A stretch of 64,000 bases of DNA from Areca catechu. Taxonomy: Eukaryota > Streptophyta > Magnoliopsida > Arecales > Arecaceae. The notes beneath the pieces were generated by a model, which saw only the letters and a program-made list of their open reading frames with translations, made no database searches and was not told where the DNA came from. Location of the stretch: contig CM038050.1 of assembly GCA_021397845.1 (NCBI GenBank), positions 110,783,891 to 110,847,890 of the forward strand, read 5' to 3'. Of the stretch, positions 45,225 to 56,718 are shown in pieces. Position 1 is the stretch's first letter; each line of letters starts with the position of its first letter. The position numbers were made by a program, and so were the translations under genes.

Positions 45225-47604
45225 ATGCACTTTGATCCAACCAATCCCCTCGCAAATAGCTCAGCGGGAGGATGGTGATGACACGAGCGAGAGAAGTCTC
45301 CACCAGCCATGTAGGGGATCCTCCTTCCTGTGGGGACCCGTAGAGTCCAGAAGGGGAGCTCCTTGCTCCAGCTCAACCACCTCCGGTGGACACTCAGCTA
45401 ACTGCACTCGCCCAGCAGATACAGATCCTCACTATGGCAGTAAGCCAACTCCAGCACCAGCACCAATCCTTGTATACCCACTAGCAGCCTAGGACTCTCG
45501 TGGCTCATGCCGCAGCACCCCGCGATAGCCTGCGTTCCTTCCTAGGAAGGCCTTCACAGCCATGGGCTACCACTGACCACCGAGGTAGCCATCGGACCCT
45601 GGTGAAGAGACAACAGGATGGATCTATTGATTGGGAGAGCGGATCCCCGACCCTCGAGTAGGTAACAGCTAGGGCCTATCGGGGTCGAAAAAGCAAGATC
45701 CCCCATCATGGACACCACCTAATGTCACCTTCTCCATCTCCTTTAGCCTTCGTGGAAGGTTCCACCGACGAGGCCATCAGGCACATTGCAGAGAAGCACC
45801 TGGAGGAGCAGGAGTGCAAGCTGGCAGAGCTTACCCACCAGTTTGCAAATATGCAGGGCTTCGCTAGCGAGCGAGCGGGATACGATGCCCGTCCCCCTTT
45901 CTCCCAAGAGATCCAAGAGGAGCCGGTTCTGCATGCTGCAGGTGGATCCCTATGATGGGACCACCGACCCTCTGGATCATCTTGAGAGCTACAAGGCCCT
46001 CATGAGAGTCTAGGGGGAGACCGATGCCCTTCTCTACATCAGCTTTCCAGCTACTTTCTGAAAAGCAGCTCGAGTGTGGTTCACTCGCCTAGAGGTGGAG
46101 AGAATCAGCTGCTTCGCTCAGCTGGAGCGAAAGTTCATGGCTCACTTCGATGCCTGTCAGAAGGTGCCATAAGAGGCGGACAGCCTCTTCTCAATCAGGC
46201 AGCAGGACCACGAGCTCCTACAAGACTACGTGGCCCGTTTCAAGGTTGCCATGCTGGAGATTTACAACCTTGATGAGCCAGTTACTATGCTGGCACTGAA
46301 GAGGGGGCTCAGGACTTCTTTCCTGACCTACTCTCTCGACAAGAAACCCCCCAAAACTTACTCTGAGCTCCTCCTCTGAGTCCAGAAGTACATCCGCACC
46401 GAGGAGGCAGATCGCACGAGGAGGGAGCTGGATGGAAGGCCTCTGAAGAAGCCAGTTCCCGGGGAGACCTCCGGGATGTAGAAGCCTGGGCCAGCCACAT
46501 CGAACTTCCACCAGAAGCAAAAGCCAAGAAGAGACCCCAACCCGGAAGAGAACTTCACTCCTCTCCTCGCCCCAAGGACGAAGATCCTTACGGAGATCGA
46601 GGGTGAGCGATATTTGAGGCGCCCACCTCCGCTGAAGCCATCCAATGGTTGCGACAGGATGAAGTACTGGCAGTTCCATCACGACCATGGCCACGATACC
46701 GAGGAGTACCGCAACCTCAAGAGGGAAATTGAGGAGCTCATAAAGAGGGGCTACCTCGAAAGGTTCGTGGGGGGTAGACCCCCAACGAAACCTCAGGCAC
46801 AAGTCACACTCCCTCTGGTTCCTACAATCGACAACCACCCTACCGAGATGCCGGTGGGGATGATATGCTGGAGAGTCGAGAATGCTTCCAAGAAGGCCCG
46901 AGGTGGGGAGGATTCTAAGAATGTACTTTCATTTATGAGGGAAAGGGGGGGTAAAAATAAGAATGTAAACAACGATGCCGTGGTCGTCAAGATGACGATC
47001 GCAAAACATCTTGTAAAATGCATCATGGTTGATAGTGGAAGCTCCACCGATGTGCTTTTTTATGATGCTTTCTCCAGGATGAACTTATCCTCTGCTTAGC
47101 TCAGACCTGTGCACACACCCATTGTCGGTTTCACATGTAACTCTGTACGAGTCGAAGGGGAGATTACTCTCCTTGTTACTACCAGGACTCCACCTCGATA
47201 GAGTACTGTAATGATGAACTTCATAGTTTAAGGATTCCCTTTGCCTACAACATGATCTTTGGCCGACCCGAGCTTAACCTGCTCGACACGGTCATTTCCA
47301 CAAAGTGGCTATTGGTGCAATTTCTAACTCCTTATGGTGTCGGGAAGATGAGAGGGGCACCTCAGCCAATTCATCATTGTCTCCAAACCGTCCCCAAGGC
47401 CAAGGCTGCCGAGGATGACCCCAATGCTGACGACCTTGACCAAAGGGTGCAGGAACCCAGAGGTGGCCCGGTCGAGCAGGTTGCTATCGTATCCTCTCGA
47501 GATCGATCCAACAAAGATGGTTCAAATAAGGGCGTAGCTGCAAGATGATGAGTGAGACCACCTACTGTAGTTCCTCTGGGTGAACCCTGACGTGTTCACT
47601 TGGA
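45225..47604 (+). pseudogene. F gag-protease (Tat), broken
   Basis: Candidate start MHFDPTNPLANSSAGG at 45225, soon broken; a Gln-rich N-terminal part is spread over frames. Gag reads from about 45722 (FVEGSTDEAIRHIAEKHLEE), shifts near 45930 to DPYDGTTDPLDHLESYK, and continues with stops (46012, 46060, 46170, 46377, 46479) through YVARFKVAMLEIYNLDEP. A knuckle remnant (FHHDHGHDTEEY, last Cys changed to Tyr) lies near 46674, and protease VDSGSSTDVLFYD near 47029. Cut at 47604 by L. Confidence 0.88.
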
Positions 47605-49122
47605 TGGGTCCTATTTGGTTTACCTAGCCATGTGTCAAAGTTTTGTAATCAACTAGAATTGAGTCCTATAATAAGTTGAGGTTAGTTGATTTGTCTCAAC
47701 CCTCAACCTGATCCAGTACATTAAGTCCTATATACCGATATGAGTCTAGTGTGATTTCACTTCTTGTACAAGAGAGGAGGCTACGCTATTTTGGAGTTCC
47801 ACCATACCTCATTCTAAAGCCAGAAAAAGTTACATCAGCTTAGGGAAGCTCAATCGACACCCAGGTGCCCTGATTATGCCTTGATTTTCCCTGGGTGCCA
47901 TTTCAGATGCCAGATTCCCTCCAAATGCTTCCAGAATATTCCATATGCTAGGAGCCCATGTTTACTAGGCTATCCCAGCACTCCAGGCCTCCAAATTCAA
48001 GCCCAGGAAGCAAGCCAAAGTAAGAAAAAAACCATGATTTGCTTTTGATGCCGGGGATATACCAGCCCAGGGAACCAAGCGCCCCAGCTTCCAGTGGGCC
48101 CAAGCCCAAGCTCTCCAAGCCCATGGCCGACCTCCCCTTGCTTCCCTAAAGCCCACACACCAAAGGAGGGGTGCTTAAAGAGGTTTGACTAAGTCCAAGT
48201 TGAAGAATAAAAGGAGAAGACCAAGTTATTCTAACGTAGTTAGGACTCCTAATCCCTTTACACCTTATAATTCTAACCTAGCTAGGAAAGGACTTGTATT
48301 CCAATTTGGAAGAGGACTTGTAACCCAAGTGTAACCATGGTTAGTAAGGGCATGGGAAGTCTATAAATCCCCCACCCCTCCCCCTCTTGTAAGCATCTCT
48401 ATCTTATGAATACAACTTGCTGAATTTTTGTGCTATTGCCTTGTGATTGGTGTCTTTGTTTTGGTTCTTTAGTTTGAGTGCTCTCTTTGTGTGCCCTAGT
48501 CGAATCCCTACTGCCCTAGCATCTTTTTTCAACCCTGGAGATTAGCCACACCTAGAGGAAGATGCCCTATCTGCTGCCCCAGTCAAGCAACTACTTCTTC
48601 CCCGAGACATCCACACCTAAACATAGTTCTTTCAATTCTAAACCCTAATTTTTATTCCTTTATTTAATTGCTATTTTGATTGACCCCTGACGCTTGCAGG
48701 ATCCCCGAGGTGTTTCACCTCCTTAGAGGAGGCCTTCCTTGCCTTCAAACCAGGTCCAGATCAGCCATCTGATTTAAAGAACTGAGGCTTCTTCATCCAG
48801 GCTCCGATCAGAGTTGTGAGTGATCCCTGCTGCTACTAAATTTCAATCTCTGACTGGTAAGAAACCTTCCTTCTCTGATTATCTGATTTAGATGAAGATA
48901 AACTATCCTAAACCAGGAGATTCTCAACTCTCGGGTCCTGGCTATTTCATTAGTTTGCATGAGTTTGCCTGCGATCTGATGATTCTTTACACTACTAGTC
49001 TTTCCGCTAGTTTTTACTTTATTTTGGAAATCTAGCCTGCAAATAAAATTATAAAAAATTATAAAAAAAATATTTTATTATTTTCCATGCATGTTTAGCA
49101 GTTTTAGAGTCATCCTGGATCA
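47605..49122 (+). repeat. L 5' LTR
   Basis: 1518 bp, TGGGTCCTATTTGG to CATCCTGGATCA. The second LTR is outside the window, so the left edge rests on the break in Tat homology plus TG. Confidence 0.8.
48362..48368 (+). promoter_or_regulatory. TATA box of L LTR
   Basis: TATAAAT in AGTCTATAAATCCCCC, about 760 bp into the LTR. Confidence 0.5.
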
Positions 49123-49125
49123 GTT

Positions 49126-49137
49126 TGGTATCAGAGC
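49126..49137 (+). other. L primer-binding site
   Basis: TGGTATCAGAGC three bases after the LTR end. Confidence 0.92.
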
Positions 49138-49305
49138 AGGTTTAGGATAGTTTTTCTTATTTGCTTTGCATTCACAATCCTGATGTGGGACCTATATATG
49201 CAAGCAATTATATTTTTGTAGGTTTTTAATTCAAGTTATGAAACTAAATCCCGAAGAGCAGATCAAGTATTTAAGCAAGGAAAACTATGCAAGAAAGAAA
49301 CTAAA
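49138..49305 (+). other. L leader fragment
   Basis: AT-rich, non-coding as far as seen; ends with CTAAA (49301-49305), the probable left duplication of J. Confidence 0.6.
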
Positions 49306-50973
49306 TGGTGTGGGCACCAGGATCCGACATAGGCTCCTCAACCCTCTATGGATCTCAGATTAGGGTTCCACTTCTTTGTGTCTTGTAATAAGGCGTCAAG
49401 TCTCAAATTTGTAATTGTCTTTTGTTTTGAATTGAGTCTGTACCTTGACCAATTAGGTCAAATTGAGTCTTGTACTAAGTCGAGTCGCAAATCGAGTCCA
49501 GTATGAGTCTCTTAGAAGTATGGGTCCATTGCAAGAGTGGGTCTTAAAATTTAGTCTCCTTGGATGCAAGTAAGGAAATAAGCCAAGTCAACTCAGGGCC
49601 CACTTATGCATCCTATATGGTGCCATAACATATCTCCATGTGAGCAGCACACTTGGCATGCAAGGATGCCCAATGGGGAGGACCACTTCACTTGGTTCAA
49701 GCCTTTGTCCCTTCCCCCCATCAAGCTCATTTCCATGTAAGGGTGGTCAGCCAAGGAAGAATTCATTGGAAGATAATGGAGGGAATTCAAATCCCTTACT
49801 TCAAGCTCTCCAATCAAGCCTTCTTCCCCAATTAGCTTCAACCTCTTTGGAAGGAAAAGACAAGAGCCTTAGATGCCTCCACCTAACACTCCCCTTGTCA
49901 AGCCTTGTACCAAAGAAAGAACACCAACAAAGGAAGGAGGAAGAACACATGCCTTGCTCCAAGCCCCTCTTCATGCCTTCTTCCAAAACCAAGAAGATTC
50001 TTACCAAGTTCAAGGCGCCAAGAACCTTACTCCAAGCCATGCAACATGCCATGCCCAATCCAAGCTACCTTTGATCAGCCAAAGAGAGGAGAAGGTCAAT
50101 GCTTTTGGTGCCCACCCAAGAAAATTTGTAATTTTGTTTCATTTGAAATTCGAATGGGCCTTGGGTGCCTATTTAAAGGACCCAATCCCTCCATTGTAAG
50201 GGGATTGAATGATTAAATGAAAAAGAGAGCTTGAGTTTTATTTATCCTCCAACCATTGTCTCCTAGACTAGGTTAGAGTGAAGTTTCCTTCGTCCCCAGG
50301 GATGTCGAGTGGTGTGAGGCCACCTTTCCGTCGCCCTAGGGCATCACAAGTCCTTCATTCTCCTGGACGTCGAGTGGTGTGAGGCCACAATCCTTCATCC
50401 TCCGGGATGTCGTGGGGTGCAAGGCCCCATGTTATCTCCTTCTTCGACTTCGGAATCCAACCGGACACCGGGCTCGAAGCCCCTTCTCAACCTTATCTTA
50501 GTCCATCTCAATACGTCTCTCCATTTTGCTAATCCCTACTTTTATTGCCTACAGGTCCTCCTTGGTATCTCGGGCACCGGAGACAGTCTACTTTGCCATC
50601 GCAACCATCCGACCGAAAGCCAGTGCATCCGCGGGTTCGACTGCTCAGGCATCTAGGACGCATCCGCCGAGTTGAGCGATCTCTGCATCGGGTGCTTCAG
50701 ACGTATGAGGTTTGCCCCTATCTTCTAAGTAGGTATTGTGTTTCGAGCTTAGTCTTACTGGGGTTTCTTAATCCTGGGATCCTGTTCTCATTTTCACTAT
50801 TTAGGGACTTGAATTGCTAGTGTAAGCTTCTATTATTCAACTTCTCTTATTTCTAGTCTTTGCTTGTGATCAGGAATCAAAACCCTAAGAAAAACATCTA
50901 AAACTCATCAACTAAAAAAATCCCTTTGCATCATAAGCATCCATACTAGCATCTCTAGCCCTATTCTACATCA
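49306..50973 (+). repeat. J 5' LTR
   Basis: 1668 bp, TGGTGTGGGCACCAGG to CTATTCTACATCA. First codons read GVGTRIRHRLLNPLWISD and a TAG at 49361-49363, the polyprotein tail. Around 50300-50425 a motif like GTCGAGTGGTGTGAGGCC occurs three times. Confidence 0.93.
50170..50178 (+). promoter_or_regulatory. TATA-like box of J 5' LTR
   Basis: TATTTAAAG, conserved at 54423-54431 in the 3' LTR. Confidence 0.5.
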
Positions 50974-50977
50974 TTAT

Positions 50978-50989
50978 TGGTATCAGAAC
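50978..50989 (+). other. J primer-binding site
   Basis: TGGTATCAGAAC, one mismatch from the initiator-Met type, four bases after the LTR end. Confidence 0.85.
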
Positions 50990-51840
50990 CCGGCTAGGAC
51001 TAGTGCATCTTTTCCTTTCATTTTCTGCATTCTGTTCAGCCCGTATATGGTCTGAACATTGAATTTTTTCTCTCTATAGAGACCTCCAAATTTTGTGATT
51101 TCTATTTTGTTAGATTACATTTAATTCAGAGTATTTTTGGATTTTTTCTCAGATTTTATTTCAGTTTGTAGAATTTCTCCAAGCCGAAATACTACCTGAG
51201 AAAATCTCAGGTCTGAAATTCCAGCAAGCATCTCATTTCTTGCTTCATTCATCCATCTAGCTTATTTCTTGCATTTAGGGGCATATTTTAATTCCTGCAT
51301 TTTGTTTAGCATTCACACATCTGAAAGACACAAAAAAAAAAAAAAAACAAGAAAATTTTAAGTCATTTCATTAGTCATTTATGTGCATTATTTTACATAA
51401 CTCATCCTAAGGGTGTCAAATTAACATAGGGTTAGGATTTCATTACCTATCCCTAGCCCAAAAATCGCCACCCGACATATCGAACCCTAGCCATTAACTA
51501 AAATTGATTAGACGCTTAATCTGCTCTAGTGAGCTAGGGACACCCACGAAGTCGGGTCGACCCAAGTGCCGAGCCAAGCTAGATCACTTGTTGGTGTGTG
51601 CTTGAGTAGCTGGTGTCTAGGAAAGTGGTTTAGGGACTAGATCCCGAAGGAAAGTGGGTTGGTTCGCTTACCTGGCCAATTTCTAATTGGTGTCTAGGCA
51701 AGCAAAGAGGAACCTCCACTAACTTTACACTTACCTGGCCAGGTGCCAAGTTCCTACTTCCAGGTTCATCTTCTTGACTTCACATTTGGAGAGATCTCCT
51801 AGGTCTAGCAAACCGTAGCACCGTTCTGTGTGTGTGTTAC
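50990..51840 (+). other. J 5' leader
   Basis: Non-coding. The block 51400-51740 resembles the A/D/M leader block (GGTGTCTAGG, TTACCTGGCC), suggesting conserved leader elements between the families. Confidence 0.7.
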
Positions 51841-53614
51841 ATGTGCACTAGATCAGGAACCTCTTTTCACCCACCTTCTCCACCCTCTACCGAAACCATG
51901 GACCAACTTCGAGCTGACATTGGAGCCCTAACTCAATCCATGACTCAATCCATGACCCAATTAGGCAACCAATTGACCAATAGACTGGATCAAATAGAGG
52001 CCAGACTAAGACCCCTAGAGGAAGTCGCTAGGCCCCGACCTGAAGCCGGTCCTAAGTCCCCTCATCCCAGGAGAAACCTGTAACATGACCCTTACTTAGA
52101 GGATGATATTGGGAGAGACCCTGATCCCTTCGTTGATACCCATCCTAGGAGACCCAATCTGGAGGATCGTGAAGAAAGGGCCATTAGGAGCATCAAGCTT
52201 GAGGCACCCACTTTCGATAGAAGTTTAAATCCTAGGGTGTATGAAGATTGGGAGTCTACTATGGAACAATATTTTGATTGGTACTCTATGTCAGAAAGAA
52301 CTAAGTTTAAGTTTGCCAAGCGTAGGGTGGGTTCACCAAGCTAGCTTGTTTTGGAATAGCATCGAAAATTACATAGAGCAGAAAGGACAATTACCCATAA
52401 CCGCCTGGGGGGAAATGAACGATAAGCTTAGAAGGAAATACCTACCTGCATCCTACACCCATAAACTGTTGGACCAATGGCAAACCCTAAGTCAAGGGAG
52501 TAAGAGTGTGGCCGATTACATCGCCAAGTTTGATGAATATGTTATGCGATGTAAGGTAGTAGAGTTGCTTGAGGTAACCCTGTCTAGGTTTAGGGCTGGC
52601 CTACACCCAGACATTCAGAGAGAGTTGTACTTTAGAGCAACCAGAACCTTGGAAGAACCTTACCAAGTTGCTAGGCTCTGTGAGCGTTTCCAGAGAGCTG
52701 CCACCTACAGAAGCCTGAGCCCTTTAGGAACCAGAGCCGTATCCCTGGATCCACCCAAAGTTATAGCTACCCAAGTTGACCCAGCCCAAACCGAACTGAC
52801 CCAAGTCAACCAAACCTAGCCCGACCCAGTCCTAGTCGTCCCAACCTGAACCGACCCCAATACAGTAGAGAGGACAAGGGTAAGGCTATTGAAATCCAGA
52901 GGAGACCCGATCCCCAAGGTAAATGCTATAGGTGTCATTAACCTGGTCATTTTGTTAGTCAGTGCACCACCCCTGCCCTACTTATAGATGAACCAACTGA
53001 GACTGAACCCGAACCAATTGTTGAACCTGAGGAGGAAGTCTATGATCCTGAAAATCAGTTGTTGGAAGAGTACGAGGGAGAGGAAGAAGTGTATGAATCT
53101 GAAGACCTTGTAGGAGTAGTCTGATGCATCTTAGCCCAAAACGTAGTGCAGGAAGACTGGCGTAGGACTAACATCCTACAGACACTGATCAAGCTAGGAG
53201 ATAAGTCATGTAAGGTCATCATTGATAGTGGAAGCTTTGTTAATGCCCTTTCCTTGAGTACTGTCAAATCTCTAGGACTAGCCACAGTTCCCCACCCCAA
53301 CCCTTATAAAGTCTCCTGGATAGATTCAACTTCAATCCCAGTAAAATCTAGGTGCCAAATCAAGATAAAAATGAGTTCCTATGAAGAATCGATTTGGTGT
53401 GACATCTTACCCATGGGTGTTGGTGGTATCATCCTAGGACGACCCTGGCTTTTTGACCATGATGCCACCCTTTATGGTCGATCCAATACCTATGTCTTTT
53501 TCCACCAGGAAAAAAAGATCACAATCAACCCAATCCAACCTAAGGACCCCGTCAAGAAAGGATCTAGTAGCCTTAAAGAGAAGAAAACAGGAGTCAACCT
53601 GATCACACCTAAGG
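51841..53614 (+). pseudogene. J gag-protease, broken; pol deleted
   Basis: Start MCTRSGTSFHPP at 51841 (compare MSTRNG in M). Gag N-terminus to a TAA at 52081; a frameshift near 52316 then shifts the capsid into the frame 52241-52819 (SVADYIAKFDEYVMRC, SRFRAGLHPDIQRELYF). A single zinc knuckle near 52923 reads CYRCH-stop-PGHFVSQC. An acidic linker follows, then a well-preserved protease from about 53125 (VIIDSGSFVNAL at 53217; WCDILPMGVGGIILGRPWL). Sequence homologous to M ends at about 53610 (GVNLITPK) and the LTR begins at 53615. Confidence 0.9.
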
Positions 53615-55107
53615 TGGTGTGGGCACTAGGATCTGACAGAGGTTCCACAACCCTTTGTGGATCTCAGATTTAGGGTTCCACTTCTTTGTGTCTTGTAATA
53701 AGGTTTCAAGCCTCAAATTTGTAATTGTCTTTTGCTTTGAATTGAGTCTGTACCTTGACCAATTAGGTCAAATTGAGTCCTGTACTAAGTCGAGTCATAA
53801 ATCGAGTCCAGTCTGAGTCTCTTAGAAATTTGGGTCAATTGCAAGAGTGGGTCTTAAAATTTAGTCTCCTTGGAAGCAAGTAAGGAAAGAAGCCAAGTCA
53901 GCTCAGGGCCCACCTGTGCATCCTACATGGCGCCATGACATCTTTCCATGTGGGCAGCACAATTGGAATGCAAGGACGCCCAATAGGGAGGACCACTTTA
54001 GCCTTTTTCCCCTCCTCCTATCAAGCTCATGGCCATGCAAGGGTAGTTGGCCAAGGTGGAAGTCAGTGGGAGTTGAAGTGGGGAATTCAAATCCCTTGCT
54101 TCAAGCCCTCCAATCAAGTCTTCTTCCCAAATTGCTTCAACCTCTTTGGAAGGGAGAGACAAGATCCTTGGGCGCCTCCACCTAACACTCCCCATGTCAA
54201 GCCTTATACCAAAGAAAGGGTGTGCAACAAAGGAAGGAAGAAGAACATAAGCCATGCTACAAGCCCCTCTTCATGTCTTTTTCCAAAACAATGAAGATTC
54301 TTTCCAACTTCAAGGTGCCATGATCCCTCCTCCTAGCCTTGCTTCATGCCATGCCCATTCAAGAAAAAGAAGAAGAAATTTTGTATTCTTGCATTTGAAT
54401 TTCAAAATGGGCCTTGGGTACCTATTTAAAGGACCCAACCCCCTCCATTGTAAAAAAAAGTGAATGATTAATTAAAAAAGAGTTTGAGTATTCCATCTTC
54501 CAACCCTTGTCTCTTAGACTAGGTTGAGCGAATTTGCCTTCATCCCCAGGGACGTCGAGTGGTTTGAGGCCACCTGTCCGTCGCCCTAGGGCATCGCAAA
54601 TCCTTCATCCTCCTGGACGTCGCGTGGTGTGAGGCCACAATCCTTCATCCTCTGGGATGTCACGGGGTGCGAGGCCCCAAGTTATCCCCAACTTCGACTT
54701 CGGAATCTAGCCGGACACCGGGCTCAAAGCCCCTTCTCAACTCCATCTCAGTTCCTTTCCGTGTATCTCCACATCTCGCTAATCCTTCTTTTGTTTACCT
54801 ACAGGTCCTCCCTTGCATCTCGTGCATCGGAGACAATCAGCTTTGCCATCGCGACCTCCCGATCCAAAGCCAGTGCTTCCACGGGTTCGATTGCTCGGGC
54901 ATCCAGGCCGCATCCGCCGAGTTGAGCGATCTCTACACTGGGCGCTTCAGAAGTGTGAGGTTTGCTTTCTCTCTATCTCCTAAGTAGGTATTGTTGTCGA
55001 GCTAGTCCTACCGGGGTTTCTTAATCCCGGGGTCCTGTTCTCATTTTCACTTTTAGGGCTTTGAACTGCTAGCTTAAGCTTACATTACTCATCTTTCGTA
55101 TTTCTTG

Positions 55108-56718
55108 TGATGCAGAACAAATAAAGGGATGCGATGCGGAAGTAAATTAAGATTAACTAATTTTTTTGTTGTTTTTATATGTTTGTAGAAGTTGGCTTCA
55201 AATCAAAGAAAAGTTAACCTAACATTGAAAGATACTAATATGATAATTGAAAGCACAATTTTAAGGAAACTAAATTATCAGAGTAGTTTAGAAGCAACGG
55301 ATCGCTGGGGGTTGAGAAACTCCCAGACCTAGGGTTTCGCTCCGAACTTTCAACAGAACAGAAATAAAGAGAAGAGATGGTTTACCTAACCAGACAATGA
55401 TCTTCATAGATTTTGGTGGAAGAACTCTCCCGAGCAGATTGTTGGATCCTCGGATTCAGATATCTTCGCAATGGATCCTCCAATACTGGTCCTTTGGCGG
55501 GTTGGCTTCTCCTGAACTCAAGATCTGGAAGAGAAGAAAAATAATTGATGGAATCAGAGAGTCAAGGGAAAAATTTACAAGGTTGATGAACTTGAAGATT
55601 GAAATTGCTGAAAACTGGATTCTCCAGGAAGCTGATGTGATTTTCCTTGGAACTTGCTCTGGATCTGAAGTAGCCGGACTGGATCTGGATGAAGGTGGAC
55701 AGCCTGGACTTGTAGAGAGAGAGAGGCCGTGGGAGATGGAAGGAGCTAGGGTTTGATGGATTGAAAATAATGATGGGCGGCTAGGGTTTTGGATTTTAAG
55801 TGGCTAACCTAGGGTTTTGGATAAAGATGGAGATCTCTCACCTCCTCAAGGCTCCAATGGAACCCGGATTACCCCCTCAAGGAGCTCAACACTTAGAATA
55901 GTGCAGAAGAAGAGAAACCTAGGTTACTCAACACAAGAGAATAGCAAAAATAATTTTTTTCTTCATTCATCCATTGTTTGCAACTTACAAGAGGGATGTA
56001 ATTTATAATGCTTTACAAGGGAGAAGGGTTTCATATTTTCCCATGTGGGACTAAAGGAGGGGATCTCCAAATTAGGGCAAATCCCTTATATATGGTTGGC
56101 CAAAATACCAAAAATTAGGATTTGGGTTATAAATGGCAGGTAGATGGCGCCACCTTGCTTGGAATTTTTCAAGAAAATTTTCTTCCTTTCCTGGATGAAC
56201 TCTTTTGGACTCCTCCTTTTCTTCTTCCCTAAGTCAAGGCTCTTCCCATCTTTGTTTTAGGTGTTTTTGGCAGGTAATGGGCGCCCCTTGATATTCTCTT
56301 CCAAGAAAAACTTCTTCCCTTCTTTGCTTGGAATCACTTGGGAAAGTCTTGGCCGCCCCCTTGATTTGTGCTCTTCTCTTTATCTGGTGCATGAAAGAAG
56401 GAAGTTGCCATCTGTGGAGTGGGGACCAAAGGCTGCTGGATGTGGATATGGCGCCCCCTGGACTGGGAGTGTGGCTGGGATTGTGGTGTCCACTTGCCTG
56501 GTCTTGGGAGAAAATGTAACATCCCTGGTTGAAACCCTAGTCCACTACTGAGTCAACATGACTCAACAAAATAAAATGCAGGTAATGTAGACTCAAGCTA
56601 AATTGAGTCGATCTAGTCAACTCTTATTACAAACCAAAAACCCTAATTCTTCGGGCAAGGTTAATCAGAGATCCAGATGGAGCTCTGAAGTCTTCTTCTG
56701 AGTCTGGTGCCCGCACCA
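55108..56718 (-). repeat. M 3' LTR
   Basis: 1611 bp; on + TGATGCAGAAC to GGTGCCCGCACCA. Its right 58 bp (in +) hold the last codons of the polyprotein. Confidence 0.94.

Larger units (their letters stand above)
42202..47604 (+). mobile_element. Element F: Tat-lineage element, 5' part
   Basis: 5' LTR 42202-45191 (split by solo LTR I), PBS region, gag and protease. Sense orientation. Starts inside H's RT after ...AACACCAC (candidate duplication ACCAC, 42197-42201). Broken at 47604 by L in the linker upstream of RT. The remainder is expected right of the window. Same lineage as C, a different copy. Confidence 0.82.
47605..49305 (+). mobile_element. Element L: gypsy-like LTR element, 5' end only
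   Basis: 5' LTR, PBS and 168 bp of leader, then interrupted by J. Starts after TTGGA of F (candidate duplication 47600-47604). No coding region visible, so its lineage is not assigned; internal sequence is expected right of the window. Confidence 0.8.

Noticed and set aside
49640..50074. 144-codon ORF and overlapping frames in J's 5' LTR
   Set aside because: Inside an LTR, broken in the homologous stretch of the 3' LTR (53916-54294), no domain.
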